Shown in pieces: positions 13,401 to 22,194 of a DNA stretch of 64,000 bases. The notes below the pieces were generated by a model. The model saw only the letters and a list, made by a program, of their open reading frames with translations. It was not told the DNA's origin and did no database searches. The position numbers and the translations under genes were made by a program. Position 1 is the first letter of the stretch. The number at the start of each line of letters is the position of its first letter. Source of the DNA: Casuarius casuarius (taxonomy: Eukaryota > Chordata > Aves > Casuariiformes > Casuariidae); the NCBI GenBank assembly GCA_003342895.1, contig PTFA01000055.1, forward strand, positions 223,675 through 287,674, given 5' to 3'.

Positions 13401-15354
13401 ACATTGCACAGCAGTACCTCCAGGAGGTTTAGCTCGGTATTGCTTAAAAGCAGTCTCAAGGATTGAAACTAAGATGCATGTAAACTGTATCTCTATTATA
13501 GGATCCAAGAGCACCCTAGGTTTACAGAAGCTGAGTTTAGAGCATCTCGTCTCCTCTGGTTTCCTTGGAAAAGGAATATGAGTGCTGGCCAGAGGGGAGC
13601 TATTGCAAACTTCGGTTTGGTTCCCCGGGCTGAACTATCAGGAGACCAGTACTGCAGAGCAAAATAGGCAGAGCCAGAGGGGCTAAGAAACTGTTATTCA
13701 GAGTATTTTAGGATCAGGGTTTTGACAGCTGTTCTCCAGAGCTGAATCCATGACCCTGATTACATGCCTTAGAGGAGTATCAGTATGCTGAATAGGGAAC
13801 TAAGGTAGTGAATAGGAAACCCTTAAAAATAGGAATGGAAATCTATACCGTTCCTTTTAGTGGTATAGGTGCTTTTATTAGCATCTTTGGAAGATGCTTC
13901 CCCATGGAAGCAACATTTATACACCAAAATTCACTAAAGTAAGCACCTTTGTTTATGCTTTTTTCTTTTTTCTTTTTTTCCAGAAGGGAGATATTGGAAA
14001 GTAGGGGAAGCAGTAAAGCCCCATTTTACACAAGTTGTCATAGTTAGATCTCTCACATAACAATGGCATATCCTGAGCCTAGTACGTTCTACCTACCCCC
14101 ACTAGCAGCTAGCCAGGAAAAACAACCAGTCACCCAGCCATAGGATCTGGAGGAGTGAGATATGCTTATTTGTGCACTCCTATGGGAGCTTTGGTATCTT
14201 GCACAGACGATGTGAAGATCATTGGGCAAAAGGAAAGAACGAAGGGTGAGGATGACTTTGAAGCTCAGTGGTCATAACATCTCCCTGGCTAGGAGATAAT
14301 CTGGATTCTCATTTGTGCTGTAACAACTACTTTGTGCATTTTCTTTAAGGGCCCTTTCACGCAAATCAATTAGTCCCTGAGGGGAAGCAAAATTTGCAGC
14401 ATGATCTTTTTTAAGACTTTTTTGAACACTGTTTATTATCAGGCAATAAATTAGTGTGATGAGGTGGATACTTGTCTACATTAGGACCTGTGCCTTGCAT
14501 TATTGTTTTGTCAAGATAATCAAATTAATGATAAGCAATCACTGTGCTCTTTTTCAGCTCCATGGTGCAATGTTTGGAAGTGGAATCTACCTTAGTCCAT
14601 TGTCAAGCATATCATTTGGTTACTCAGGTGATATTTATAAATCATTCTAAAGTTGGAGAAATATAGGGGGGTATCTTAGTTTACTGCTTTTCTGGTCTGC
14701 CTGAATGTTTACAACACTGTAGTCAATTTTATCTTTGTAGGTCAAGATTTAGTTCATTAAAAAAAGACAAAATCTAATTTCCCTTATTAAGTACCCGTCC
14801 AGATTTTCAAAAGTGTTGAGTACTTCGAAACTCTGATTGAAGTAGATAGTAGCCACTGCTGGATGCTCTATGCAAAAGAGTAGATCTTGACTGGATGTTG
14901 GGAATCCAACTATGTGTTTGTGATTTTTTTGTCAATATTTGCTTAAGTCAGTTCAACAGTGGCAATGGATTCATAGGCTTTCAGGACCTGATCTGACAAA
15001 ACACATACTCATTTCAGTAAAGAGAGTGGTTGCACTGAAATCAATATAAATATTCCAATATTTATATTTAAGAATATTCCCAAGTGTAACAGCAGGTCAA
15101 GTTTACATAGAAAGTACAGGGCAGTGTGTTTATTTTAGCATGAGGAGGGGAGAGAAGATAATTTGCCCCATTGGTAAATCCAGAAGTGAGTCATGCAGTT
15201 TTCCATATAAAAATAAAATCATAAATAGCATAAATAGAAGCATGATACACCAATGTTATATATTAAGAAATTTTTATGGAGATTTTAAAATACTGTGATT
15301 TTTTCCATTAGTTATTTTTGTTTATCATTTCATCACAAATGTAAGTGTTGGCAT

Positions 15355-15389
<35 letters not shown>

Positions 15390-18300
15390 TGTGTGTGCAT
15401 GTGTGTGTGCGCACGCATGTAGATACATTTTATTCTGAGAGTTATGCTTTCTGATTTTTAGTATTTTTTGGTAATGTCACAATCCATTTTTAAAGATCAG
15501 TGTTTTCTACTACTATTTATAGCAATATCAGCAATCTCTAAATGTGCTTTTAGCTTTTCAGAGATTACGTGAGAAGTATGGAAACTTTTGGACAGCACTA
15601 AAAGTGCAGACTGCAGTATCACTATATAACTACACAGTCTTTTGCTTTGTCAGCTTCAGTGTGTTTTTCTCATCTCTCTGCCCCTTCCATCCAGTCTTTC
15701 TCCAGAAAGAAGCCTGTATTCCCACAGAGAATATAATAGTTTATACTGATAAAAAGCAGGGTGGAGTCCTACAATTGCATTTCCCCATAAATCAGTCTAA
15801 GATTGCAAACTGCCAAGAAGTATGGGATACTGGGAAAAATATGAGGCCTGTAGTAGCATACAATAGGGGAATTTTATACAAAGCAGCATGAATAATATAA
15901 GAGAGATCTAAGACACAAACATAGGTATTTAAATTTCTGACATGGAGATGGATGCATCCAAGCTGGCCAACAAATAATTTAATAATTTTACCTTTAGATA
16001 AATTAATTAAAGCTAGGCAGACTTAAAGCTACCTTTAAATGAATTAACTACTCCCAGAATAGTATTACTGCAATTAAAAAGTCTGAATAAAGTGTTAAAG
16101 AGGAATATCTAAAATCCTTTCTCTGAGGATTTTACTACTCCACCCAGAGTAAATCAGAGCGTATGCTACTTTAGCCTGATTAGGGTCAGTTAAACTCAGA
16201 CAGGCTGACATGTAATTTTGTTAAGCAACCACCTAAGAGCATTCCTGAGCTGAATTCAGTGGAATCTAAGCTCATGTTTAACTACTTTGGCACCTACTTA
16301 AAACTACTTTGGCTTTCTTAAGGTCCTTGCAACACTTGCAGATGTACAGACAACTTGCAGGATTAAATTGAGTTATTCTATGACAAAGTTAATTAAGTTT
16401 CGTGGCTCTGTGCAAAGGCCTATGATCCGTGCCATGTGAGCTGCTTCATTATCCATATTTAACTTTGCTTATTATGGTATTTATATGCCAGGGTATCTTA
16501 CATGATTTTAATATTCTTAGGGATGAACAAGAAGCAGCAGAAGGTGTCAGCTAAGGATGAACCTGCTTCAAGCAGTAAGGGCAGTAATACATCACAGGTA
16601 CAGTAGTGTATCAGCCATCTCTGGATATGTTTACTTTTATGTTTGGGAACTTGATAGCTGACAAGGAGGCAATATTTCTTTTGTGAAAGCTAACAATTTT
16701 TCTTTTTTTACTGTGTGAAATCAACAACTCCAGAGACACTGCAACCATCAAATATGGCTCAGGTGCTCATAGTGACAATTTACCAGGGTATACTGCAGGT
16801 CCCTGTACCCTTCTTTTCCAGACAGAAGTATCTGGAAAGGGAATGGAATCAAATTACAGATTTTGTATTTATTTCATTATAACTCTTAGCAAGCCCTTGA
16901 TTTCTGAATTCTAGATTTTTTACTGAAGAATAATGAAGGAGAAATTGAGTGTGGTTATTGTGGTAAAATGAGTAACAGTTCACTTATAGCAGATCAGTGT
17001 TTCTTCTTCATAGTTTTAAACATTAAAACAGTAAAATACTGCTTTATCTAAAGCATACTCTTAGCAATTATTTGCAGGACTAAATTTTGAGAAATTCAAT
17101 TCCTTCCTTATTTATTAATAAAACATTGAAAATAGCAGCTCTCCCTTTTGTTATTTTTTTACTTGGTTTGTGTTACTGCACTAATTAATTTTTATCCTTT
17201 TTTTTTACATCTCAGTCACAGAAGAAAGGACAACAGTCACAATTTTTGCAAAGCCGTAACTTAAAATGCATAGCCTTATGTGAAGGTAAGTTGAAAACCC
17301 TTGAAAAACTGTTTTAATCATGTGCATAGTGTTACTGGATGCAAATCAGTGCAAGCGTTAATTCTAGTACTGTCTTTTTTTAGATAAGAGACTATTGGTA
17401 ATCATACAAACACTCGCTAAATAACTAACCTTTATATTTCAGTGCAGAACATTTCCCTGTTCCAACAAAACCTATAACACATGCTGAACTTTCATGAAAT
17501 AATCATATACATATAGTGACTGGTCGTCTGCTCTGTCTTTCAAATTTGATCATATTCCCATGCCGTCAATATAACACAAATTATGGTCTTTATTTAAAAC
17601 CTGTGACAAAGGAATTAAACATAGAAGAGTCAGGAGTAACAGCTTTCCTTTTGAATTTCCAAATAACTTTTCACTGCTTGGATAAATATACTGTTCATCT
17701 GCTAACCAGTCTGTTCTCCATGACTGCTTCAGAAGTTCTGTGAAGTTAAAATCCAGTACATATGAGTATGGTCATTCTTGAAAGACTTGACCATTCTTTT
17801 AATAACTAATGAAAACTTAGCAGGTTTTGAGAACAAAGTAAAGATTATGAAATTTGAATAAGAACCATTGTGAAGTTTAGATGTGTCTGATAATTAGACT
17901 CACTGGCCAAACGTGTGTGTGTGTATGTTTGTGTCTGTGTGTATTTATGTATGTACATAGTTCCTCTCACTGGCCAAAATATAGATGTACATACATATAT
18001 ACCTATATTTAAACTCAGTTTGCCTTATGTTTTGAGCATTTGTTAATTTTAAAAAGTAAAAATTAATAAGACTGGACCCTATGTTACTTCAAAATGCAAA
18101 ACTTAAGTTATATACTTTTTAAAATACATTTTTTCAGTATTTTTTAAAGAGAAGCAATTAATATAAGTTAATATGATTCAAAAAGTGTCAGGCAACATGA
18201 AACTACAATTTGATCTTGACAGAAAAATGCATAACTTCCGTTCTAAAGTTTTTAGAAAAGATATGAAATGGATCTAGCATTTGCTAGAATTTTCTTGGCT

Positions 18301-20558
18301 TTAGTGCCCAAAGTTTCTAAATATAACTTACATCTTTCCAAAGTGCTGATATGTGATGGGAGAGATGAATGTGCAAGACTTTTCATCTACATCTTGTGTC
18401 CCTCACATTTTTTAATGGATTTTTGATTTTTTAAGGGTGAATTTTAAATATTTGGTAAAGTGCATTTTATCTCAGTGGATATTCACTTCATGTTTCTGTG
18501 CAAGGAAGTGTTTAGGGAAGATAGATAAAACAGATTTTTAACCAGTGTAAATTACAACAGGTAAATGTTTGATAATTTTTTTCAAAAGAAAGAGTAGAGT
18601 CAAAGATTACAGTTAATAGAAGACCTGATGTAAAAATTGAATACACATTTATTCATGCTGGTGTTTAAGTGCATTTATAGAAATCTTTTCAAATATGCAC
18701 TCATAGTATATCTTCTATCTAGCAAAAAATAATTCTTTCATGTGTTGCCCTTATTCTGCTGCTAAACACCCTATCATCACATGCATTGCTGTTTTCTAAA
18801 AAGTAGGGCAAGTGTTTGTGGGCTTCATAATCCCCTTGATTCATAACTATGCTTCTTATTTTTAAAAAATATTTGTTAGTTTTCAAACCCCAAATCTCTG
18901 GTATGTCGGTTTCAGGCTTTGTATTTCACATTTCATTTTTTGCTCAGCCATCATCAGACACAGATAACTCTGTGCCAAAGGCTGATTAATTGACACAGGT
19001 CCTGTTTAACAGCCCTCTGTCCATTTAAAATCAGTTTTTAATAAATACACATTTTCATTTTTCTTGTTTACTAGTCTCCAGAGCAGGTCTGGGGCCTTCA
19101 AAGAACTCCATTTAAGTGAAGTGCCAAATGACCATAAAAGCAGACTTGAGTTTAAAATCATTCCAGTGAACAACTGGCTCCCATATATCAAACATCTGTG
19201 TTTTCTGGAAAATATAATGTATTTTGGAGGAAAAAAGTCAAGTTCATCTCCCAGTTTGTACCAGCAGCCAACTCTGAGCTTCTACACCATGCCATAGACA
19301 TGCACTGGAAAACTAGACATTCCCCAAAGGCTATTTAAAGTGTATAGAAGAACAACTATTTTTTAATGACATTTTCCAGGCGTATTTTCATCACTCTGAA
19401 ATTTATTCTTTCCCTAATAGTGATAACCTCATCCGATCTGCACAAACATGGAGAGATATGGGTAGTTCCCAATACTGATCATGTGTGTACAAGATTTTTC
19501 TTTGTGTGAGTACAAAGCTTCTTTTAACATTCAACTTCTCTCTTTTCTAGGCCTTTTTCCCCATGTTTTTCCCTCCAACAGTTCTAAATGAAATAGATAA
19601 AAGAAGTCTCTTCCTAACTTTTTAAAGAATCACTTGATTTTTAATTTATCTCTGTACTTATTGTTGTTAGGAAATGTATGAGTAAGTTAGTGACAACGGT
19701 TTAGTAAACATTGTGTTCCAGAAGAAAAAGTGCAATGAATGAAGAGTTACTGATTCTTCCCACTCTGTAGCGTTACCCCATGCTAGTAAGTCTGTCCATG
19801 TATCATAAAATATCCCTGTTGTTAGGATCTATGTTTTAAAGCTAAGGAATTTATTAATGAGAAAAAGGCTTCCTGTCTCTGATGTGAGCATTTCCCCCTC
19901 TCACCCATGACTTATCTTACGGACTGACGTAGATCTCAGCCCTGCAAAGAGTCACGCTGACTTCACCTTCACCCGTGCTGGGGGTTTGCACTGATCCCTG
20001 TTGCTTTATCAGAGCAAACCCTCAAAGCAGCTGAGTTTGCATAAGGAGAGAACCTGTGGAGATTGTCACGGTGTCGCCACTGAGTGGAGACCCACAGAGT
20101 GACAAGAGTTCACGCGCCACAAACGTTGCGGTGCCGCCTGCGTGCATTGGCAGCAGCCGAGCGCGGGGCACCCCAGGAGCAGCCGGCAGAAGCAGCCCAT
20201 CTCCAGCACAACTCCCCTTCTGTCCTAGCGGGTTTTTCAACCTGAGGCTTTTCAATTAAAAGGGAAGTCCTACTGCCCTTCACTCCTGAGAGTTTAGGAT
20301 CTGCATATAGCGGTGAAGCACAGCAGAGCATTTTAACAGGAAACATGTTAACACATGGAATAAACACTCTTGACTGTTGAATGAAACAGTTGGGTTTTTT
20401 TAGGTAGATTAATAAAAAACTAATTAAATTTCATTTTCTGTACTTTTTTTTTTAGTTATGAAGATGGTCAAGTGGGTGATACAAGTATAAATACACAGGA
20501 ACCAAGCATTCATAAAGAGATTCTTCGAGTCATTGGCAATCAAACTGCTACTGGTTAA
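4347..20558 (+). CDS. PARP8: PARP8, C-terminal 330 residues (12 exons, partial at 5' side)
   Basis: Joined exons: 4347-4439, 8385-8510, 10088-10153, 11506-11573, 11935-11983, 12829-12941, 13107-13179, 14558-14627, 16521-16597, 17216-17285, 19421-19505, 20456-20558. They total 993 bp and read in one frame from Pro1 to TAA. I recognise the product as vertebrate PARP8 (about 850 residues in full), a mono-ADP-ribosyltransferase that moves one ADP-ribose from NAD+ to protein. The upstream part of the protein lies outside the window. Residues about 135-330 form the catalytic domain. His172 (in the FAFHGS motif) and Tyr207 (in GSGIYLSP) are the first two residues of the H-Y-I triad. Ile315 near the C-terminus probably takes the third place, where poly-ADP-ribosylating enzymes have Glu. 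A Lys/Ser/Gln-rich linker (about 221-262) interrupts the domain. PARP6 is the closest paralogue and the only serious alternative, but the residues match PARP8 as I remember it and the gene appears intact. Confidence 0.95.
6180..6223. repeat. Inverted repeat, 12-base perfect arms
   Basis: AGCTAGTTTTAG (6180-6191) and CTAAAACTAGCT (6212-6223) are exact reverse complements separated by 20 bases. A further direct copy of CTAAAGCTAGTTTT follows. It could be a cruciform or a transposon remnant. Confidence 0.8.
7745..7760. repeat. Perfect 16-base palindrome
   Basis: ATGGACATATGTCCAT equals its own reverse complement. It lies in a PARP8 intron next to TG/CA-rich sequence. Confidence 0.85.
8209..8250 (+). 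repeat. Decayed palindromic (MITE-like) repeat fragment
   Basis: GGGCCAGACCCAAAGCCTGT and the following TGAGGTCAAT resemble one arm of a palindromic family common in turtles, crocodilians and birds, with the arm motif GATCCAAAGCCCATTGAAGT. Only one arm is recognisable. Confidence 0.4.
8385..8510 (+). CDS. PARP8: PARP8 exon, residues 32-73
   Basis: The exon follows a pyrimidine tract ending CCGCAG and ends AGG before GTGAGT. It encodes 42 residues (VVDLLVSMCRS to LAFNPR) and is phase 0 at both ends. It lies in the conserved region before the catalytic core. Confidence 0.95.
8511..10087 (+). other. PARP8 intron, 1577 bases, phase 0
   Basis: Contains a GC-richer, purine-rich stretch on the + strand (about 9230-9560) where overlapping open frames occur in several frames on both strands. 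Those frames are explained by composition. No recognisable element otherwise. Confidence 0.85.
10088..10153 (+). CDS. PARP8: PARP8 exon, residues 74-95
   Basis: The exon follows ACATCAG and ends CAG before GTGAGC. It encodes 22 residues, KKNYDRVMKA to SIREMTQ, phase 0 at both ends. The acceptor has a weak, AT-rich pyrimidine tract, but the reading frame and protein match leave little doubt. Confidence 0.93.
10154..11505 (+). other. PARP8 intron, 1352 bases, phase 0
   Basis: AT-rich. It contains a 46-base direct duplication at 10869-10960. Nothing else was recognised. Confidence 0.85.
10869..10960. repeat. Tandem duplication, two copies with 46-base period
   Basis: Both copies start ATTCAGGT and contain GTTACCTAATATA and ATCTTTTAA. 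They differ at several positions, so the duplication is not recent. Confidence 0.85.
11506..11573 (+). CDS. PARP8: PARP8 exon, residues 96-117 plus part of Trp118
   Basis: The exon starts after TTCTAG and ends in phase 2 (TG of a Trp codon) before GTATAA. It encodes APYLEIKKQMDK to HPLLQ. The Trp codon is completed by the first base of the next exon, only 361 bases on. Confidence 0.93.
11574..11934 (+). other. PARP8 intron, 361 bases, phase 2
   Basis: A short intron from GTATAA to TTTTAG. I see no repeat or other feature in it. Confidence 0.9.
11935..11983 (+). CDS. PARP8: PARP8 exon, end of Trp118 and residues 119-134
   Basis: A 49-base exon after TTTTAG, ending AGG before GTAAGT. It supplies the last base of Trp118 and then VISSNRSHIVKLPVNR. 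It is too short to show up as an open frame of its own and was found by frame continuity and splice sites. Confidence 0.93.
11984..12828 (+). other. PARP8 intron, 845 bases, phase 0
   Basis: Contains a 21-base poly-T run (12286-12306). No target-site duplication or recognisable retroposed body was seen next to it. Confidence 0.88.
12286..12306. repeat. Poly-T run of 21
   Basis: A simple homopolymer in a PARP8 intron; it could be a reverse-oriented A-tail but no retroposed body was recognised. Confidence 0.9.
12829..12941 (+). CDS. PARP8: PARP8 exon, residues 135-171 plus two bases of catalytic His172
   Basis: The exon follows TTTTACAG and ends CA before GTGAGT. It encodes QLKFMHTPHQ to YGSTFAF, the entry to the catalytic domain. 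The last two bases are the first two of the His172 codon, so an intron splits the first residue of the H-Y-I triad. Confidence 0.95.
13107..13179 (+). CDS. PARP8: PARP8 exon, end of His172 and residues 173-196
   Basis: The exon follows TTTTTCCAG and ends CAG before GTAAAT. It finishes the His172 codon and encodes GSHIENWHSILRNGL through TRLQ. His-Gly is the NAD+-binding start of the fold. The intron before it is the shortest in the gene here (165 bases). Confidence 0.95.
13180..14557 (+). other. PARP8 intron, 1378 bases, phase 0
   Basis: Contains a decayed palindromic-repeat fragment at about 13361-13398. The rest is unremarkable unique sequence. Confidence 0.87.
13361..13398. repeat. Decayed palindromic repeat fragment
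   Basis: ATCCCATTGTCTTCAATGTA then ATTGCAGTTTTGG resembles the CCCATTGACTTCAATGGG centre of the same repeat group, with several changes. Confidence 0.4.
14558..14627 (+). CDS. PARP8: PARP8 exon, residues 197-219 plus part of Gly220
   Basis: The exon follows TTTTTCAG and ends in phase 1 (G) before GTGATA. It encodes LHGAMFGSGIYLSP and SSISFGYS. Tyr207 (codon 14588-14590) is the second residue of the H-Y-I triad, and the SFGYSG stretch is typical of the PARP6/PARP8 subfamily. Confidence 0.96.
14982..15046. repeat. Decayed palindromic repeat fragment
   Basis: GGACCTGATCTGACAAAACA leads to ACTCATTTCAGTAAAG and CACTGAAATCAAT, in the order expected for the repeat arm beginning CCTGATCCTGCAAA and containing ACTCATGTGAGTAAAG. 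Confidence 0.35.
15140..15200 (+). repeat. MIR-like SINE fragment
   Basis: AGAGAAGATAATTTGCCCC followed by a stretch ending GTCATGCAG matches, with substitutions, the MIR core around CACAGAGAAGTTAAGTGACT and the following TTGCCCAAGGTCA. Short and old. Confidence 0.4.
15357..15414. repeat. (TG)n microsatellite, slightly impure
   Basis: About 58 bases of TG units with CG and CA interruptions toward the right end, inside a PARP8 intron. Alternating purine-pyrimidine sequence of this kind can form Z-DNA; likely variable in length. Confidence 0.95.
16214..16300. repeat. Decayed palindromic repeat fragment
   Basis: GCTGAATTCAGTGGAATCTA followed by AGCTCATGTTTAACTACTTT resembles the arm with TTCAATGGGACTTAAGCACA and TGCTTAAGTGCTTTG. 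Confidence 0.35.
16521..16597 (+). CDS. PARP8: PARP8 exon, end of Gly220 and residues 221-245
   Basis: The exon follows ATTCTTAG and ends CAG before GTACAG. It encodes the first part of a Lys/Ser-rich linker inside the catalytic domain (MNKKQQKVSAKDEP to GSNTSQ). Low-complexity composition means length changes between species would be expected here. Confidence 0.93.
16598..17215 (+). other. PARP8 intron, 618 bases, phase 0
   Basis: From GTACAG to CTCAG with a strong T-rich tract before the acceptor. Nothing else was seen. Confidence 0.88.
17216..17285 (+). CDS. PARP8: PARP8 exon, residues 246-268 plus part of Val269
   Basis: The exon follows a long T-rich tract ending CTCAG and ends in phase 1 before GTAAGT. 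It encodes the end of the linker (SQKKGQQSQFLQ) and then SRNLKCIALCE, which returns to the catalytic fold. Confidence 0.94.
17286..19420 (+). other. PARP8 intron, 2135 bases, phase 1
   Basis: AT-rich, with an impure (TG)n run near 17912-17960. No exon, RNA gene or recognisable transposon found. Confidence 0.87.
17912..17960. repeat. Impure (TG)n tract
   Basis: TG units broken by TATG, TCTG and TATT. Low-complexity sequence within a PARP8 intron. Confidence 0.8.
19421..19505 (+). CDS. PARP8: PARP8 exon, end of Val269, residues 270-296 and part of Val297
   Basis: The exon follows TCCCTAATAG and ends in phase 2 (GT) before GTGAGT. It encodes ITSSDLHKHGEIWVVP to HVCTRFFF, the strand region late in the ADP-ribosyltransferase fold. 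Confidence 0.94.
19506..20455 (+). other. PARP8 last intron, 950 bases, phase 2
   Basis: Contains a small CpG-rich pocket (about 20060-20215) that stands out from the AT-rich surroundings, and possibly a very decayed palindromic-repeat copy just before it (about 19930-19995). Confidence 0.85.
20060..20215. other. Small CpG-rich pocket in the last PARP8 intron
   Basis: Many CpG dinucleotides (for example CGCGCCAC, AACGTTGCGG, GAGCGCGGGG) in an otherwise AT-rich intron. It is too short for a typical CpG island, but it is notable for retained CpG. Confidence 0.5.
20456..20558 (+). CDS. PARP8: PARP8 last coding exon, end of Val297, residues 298-330 and stop
   Basis: The exon follows a T-rich tract ending TTTAG. 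It encodes YEDGQVGDTSINTQEPSI, then HKEILRVIGNQTATG and TAA (20556-20558). Ile315 (codon 20508-20510) probably stands where PARP1-type enzymes carry catalytic Glu, in keeping with mono-ADP-ribosylation; I infer this from memory of the family alignment. Confidence 0.95.
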
Positions 20559-20820
20559 AAGGACCACTCTTATTTAATTGATGTGATTTGGAAGCCTTCC
20601 TCAGTCTCAAAGCTGGATTTTGAACTGAAGAAGATGCAAAAAACTAATTTATTATTATTATTCTAAGCAAATTAACCCTTTGAATACTTACTGTTTTCTT
20701 ACTTAGTATTTCTTATCTCATCAAAATACCTAAGACGGTATGAATTAGCAACTGTAGGGGTGCAAAGTCTATTAATATACTACAACTAATAATAATTAAA
20801 CAGGCATTTGGGTTGCTCAC

Positions 20821-20826
20821 AATAAA
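20821..20826 (+). terminator. Candidate proximal poly(A) signal AATAAA
   Basis: The hexamer lies 263 bases after the stop codon and is followed about 15-25 bases later by GTTTTGTGCTG, a plausible GU-rich downstream element. Use in vivo is inferred. Confidence 0.45.
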
Positions 20827-21015
20827 CAGACTTTAAAAAGGAGTTTTGTGCTGATATTTTTATATTAAACTCTTCAATTGGAGGTTTTAGTACTGTATAC
20901 TGGTATTTTAAATTTAGAATGACTGAATTATATTCAACAGAGAAGATTTTATAGCGGAGAACCTGTATTATGCAGGATACTTTGCAATAAGTAAAATATT
21001 CTCATATTTAAACAC

Positions 21016-21021
21016 AATAAA
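21016..21021 (+). terminator. Candidate proximal poly(A) signal AATAAA
   Basis: The hexamer is followed closely by GGTTGTCTG, a moderate GU-rich element. It is an alternative to the signal at 20821. Confidence 0.4.
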
Positions 21022-22039
21022 AGGTTGTCTGAAACATGTAAATTAAAGAGATTGGTTACCTGCAGTTATCTTTGATTCATTTTATTTTACACAGCTACAG
21101 CTAGGATTTAGAGTCAAAGGTTAAAACAATAATACATTTTTGACTTAATCAGTGAAACCAAATGAAAAATAATGACACTGATGGTGTATCTTTAGTCTTC
21201 TTTATCCTCTCTGGAAAAAACTATTTATTCATTAAATAGTTCAGTTACATTTTTTAATTATACAAGCCCAGAAACAACTAGAAATCTAGAAGCTAAATCA
21301 TTTTTACAGATTTGTTTTGTATATATTAATTTTGCAATTTCTTCAATTAATAAGGTTCTTTAATGTTTTTGCCTTAACTTTTGTGAGACTGCTCTTGTGG
21401 TTTAAATTAGCCACATATTTAAGTACCACCAGAATTAGAGCATTTTTATGTTTGGGTTGATTGTTGGTACATTAGAAAATACAAACAAACGTTAAATTTT
21501 ATTGATTTCCTCTTGCTGAAATATTTTATTAATTTATTCCTAAGGCAAATTGAACCAATTCAAATTTCTCTGTCCTTTACACTAACAACTTGTTTTTCTC
21601 TTAATAAGTGGTTACCACCGAGTGAGCAGGATGGCAACACATGAAGGGGCCCAGTCCCTGAATCATAAAGCATATCCTGTGCCCTGTTGAGCACCTTTCG
21701 CCCTCAAAAATTACCATTTTGCAGGATCACACCATTAAATAAGGAGAGCAGTTTAGCTTGCCCATCCATACACTTTGTACAGGCCATCTCGGAAGGTAAA
21801 AATTGACCAGAGAGTTCATACCCTCAATTCTCTATTATGTTATTTTCATGATAGAGATCTTGAAGATCCAGATAACAGCACAGCACAGGCTAGCGTTTGT
21901 TTCTTTTCAATAGAACTGCATCAGAGGAATAATTTTTTTACTTACTGGTAGTGGATGATTCCTTCTTTTTAGTCCAAGCTAGACTCTCCTTATTCCCTGC
22001 TGTAATTGAAATGTTCTGCAAGTAAAATAGTGTTATTGG

Positions 22040-22194
22040 GACTAGAAGCATATACTTGGAGATGTTTATAGCATCCCAGGCTGGTTTCACATCTGGACCT
22101 GCAAACCTGATTCTGTTTACAAATCCTCCTTTTGCTCTTGAATTTCTGTTAGCTTTCACTCGCATTTGATGCACCCCTAGTTTGGGAACCACTG
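22040..22194 (-). mobile_element. Possible hAT (Charlie-like) transposon end
   Basis: On the minus strand the sequence starting at 22194 reads CAGTGGTTCCCAAACTAGGG, matching the terminal inverted repeat of Charlie-type hAT elements (CAGTGGTTCTCAAACT). The inner boundary is approximate. No second terminus or target duplication could be found, so it may be a solo end. Confidence 0.4.

Larger units (their letters stand above)
14628..16520 (+). other. PARP8 intron, 1893 bases, phase 1
   Basis: Contains two decayed palindromic-repeat fragments (about 14982-15046 and 16214-16300), a MIR-like fragment (about 15140-15200) and the (TG)n microsatellite at 15357-15414. A 115-codon open frame at 15544-15891 has no recognisable content. 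Confidence 0.85.

Noticed and set aside
15544..15891. 115-codon + strand frame in a PARP8 intron.
   Set aside because: No recognisable protein content and no fit with PARP8; consistent with chance.
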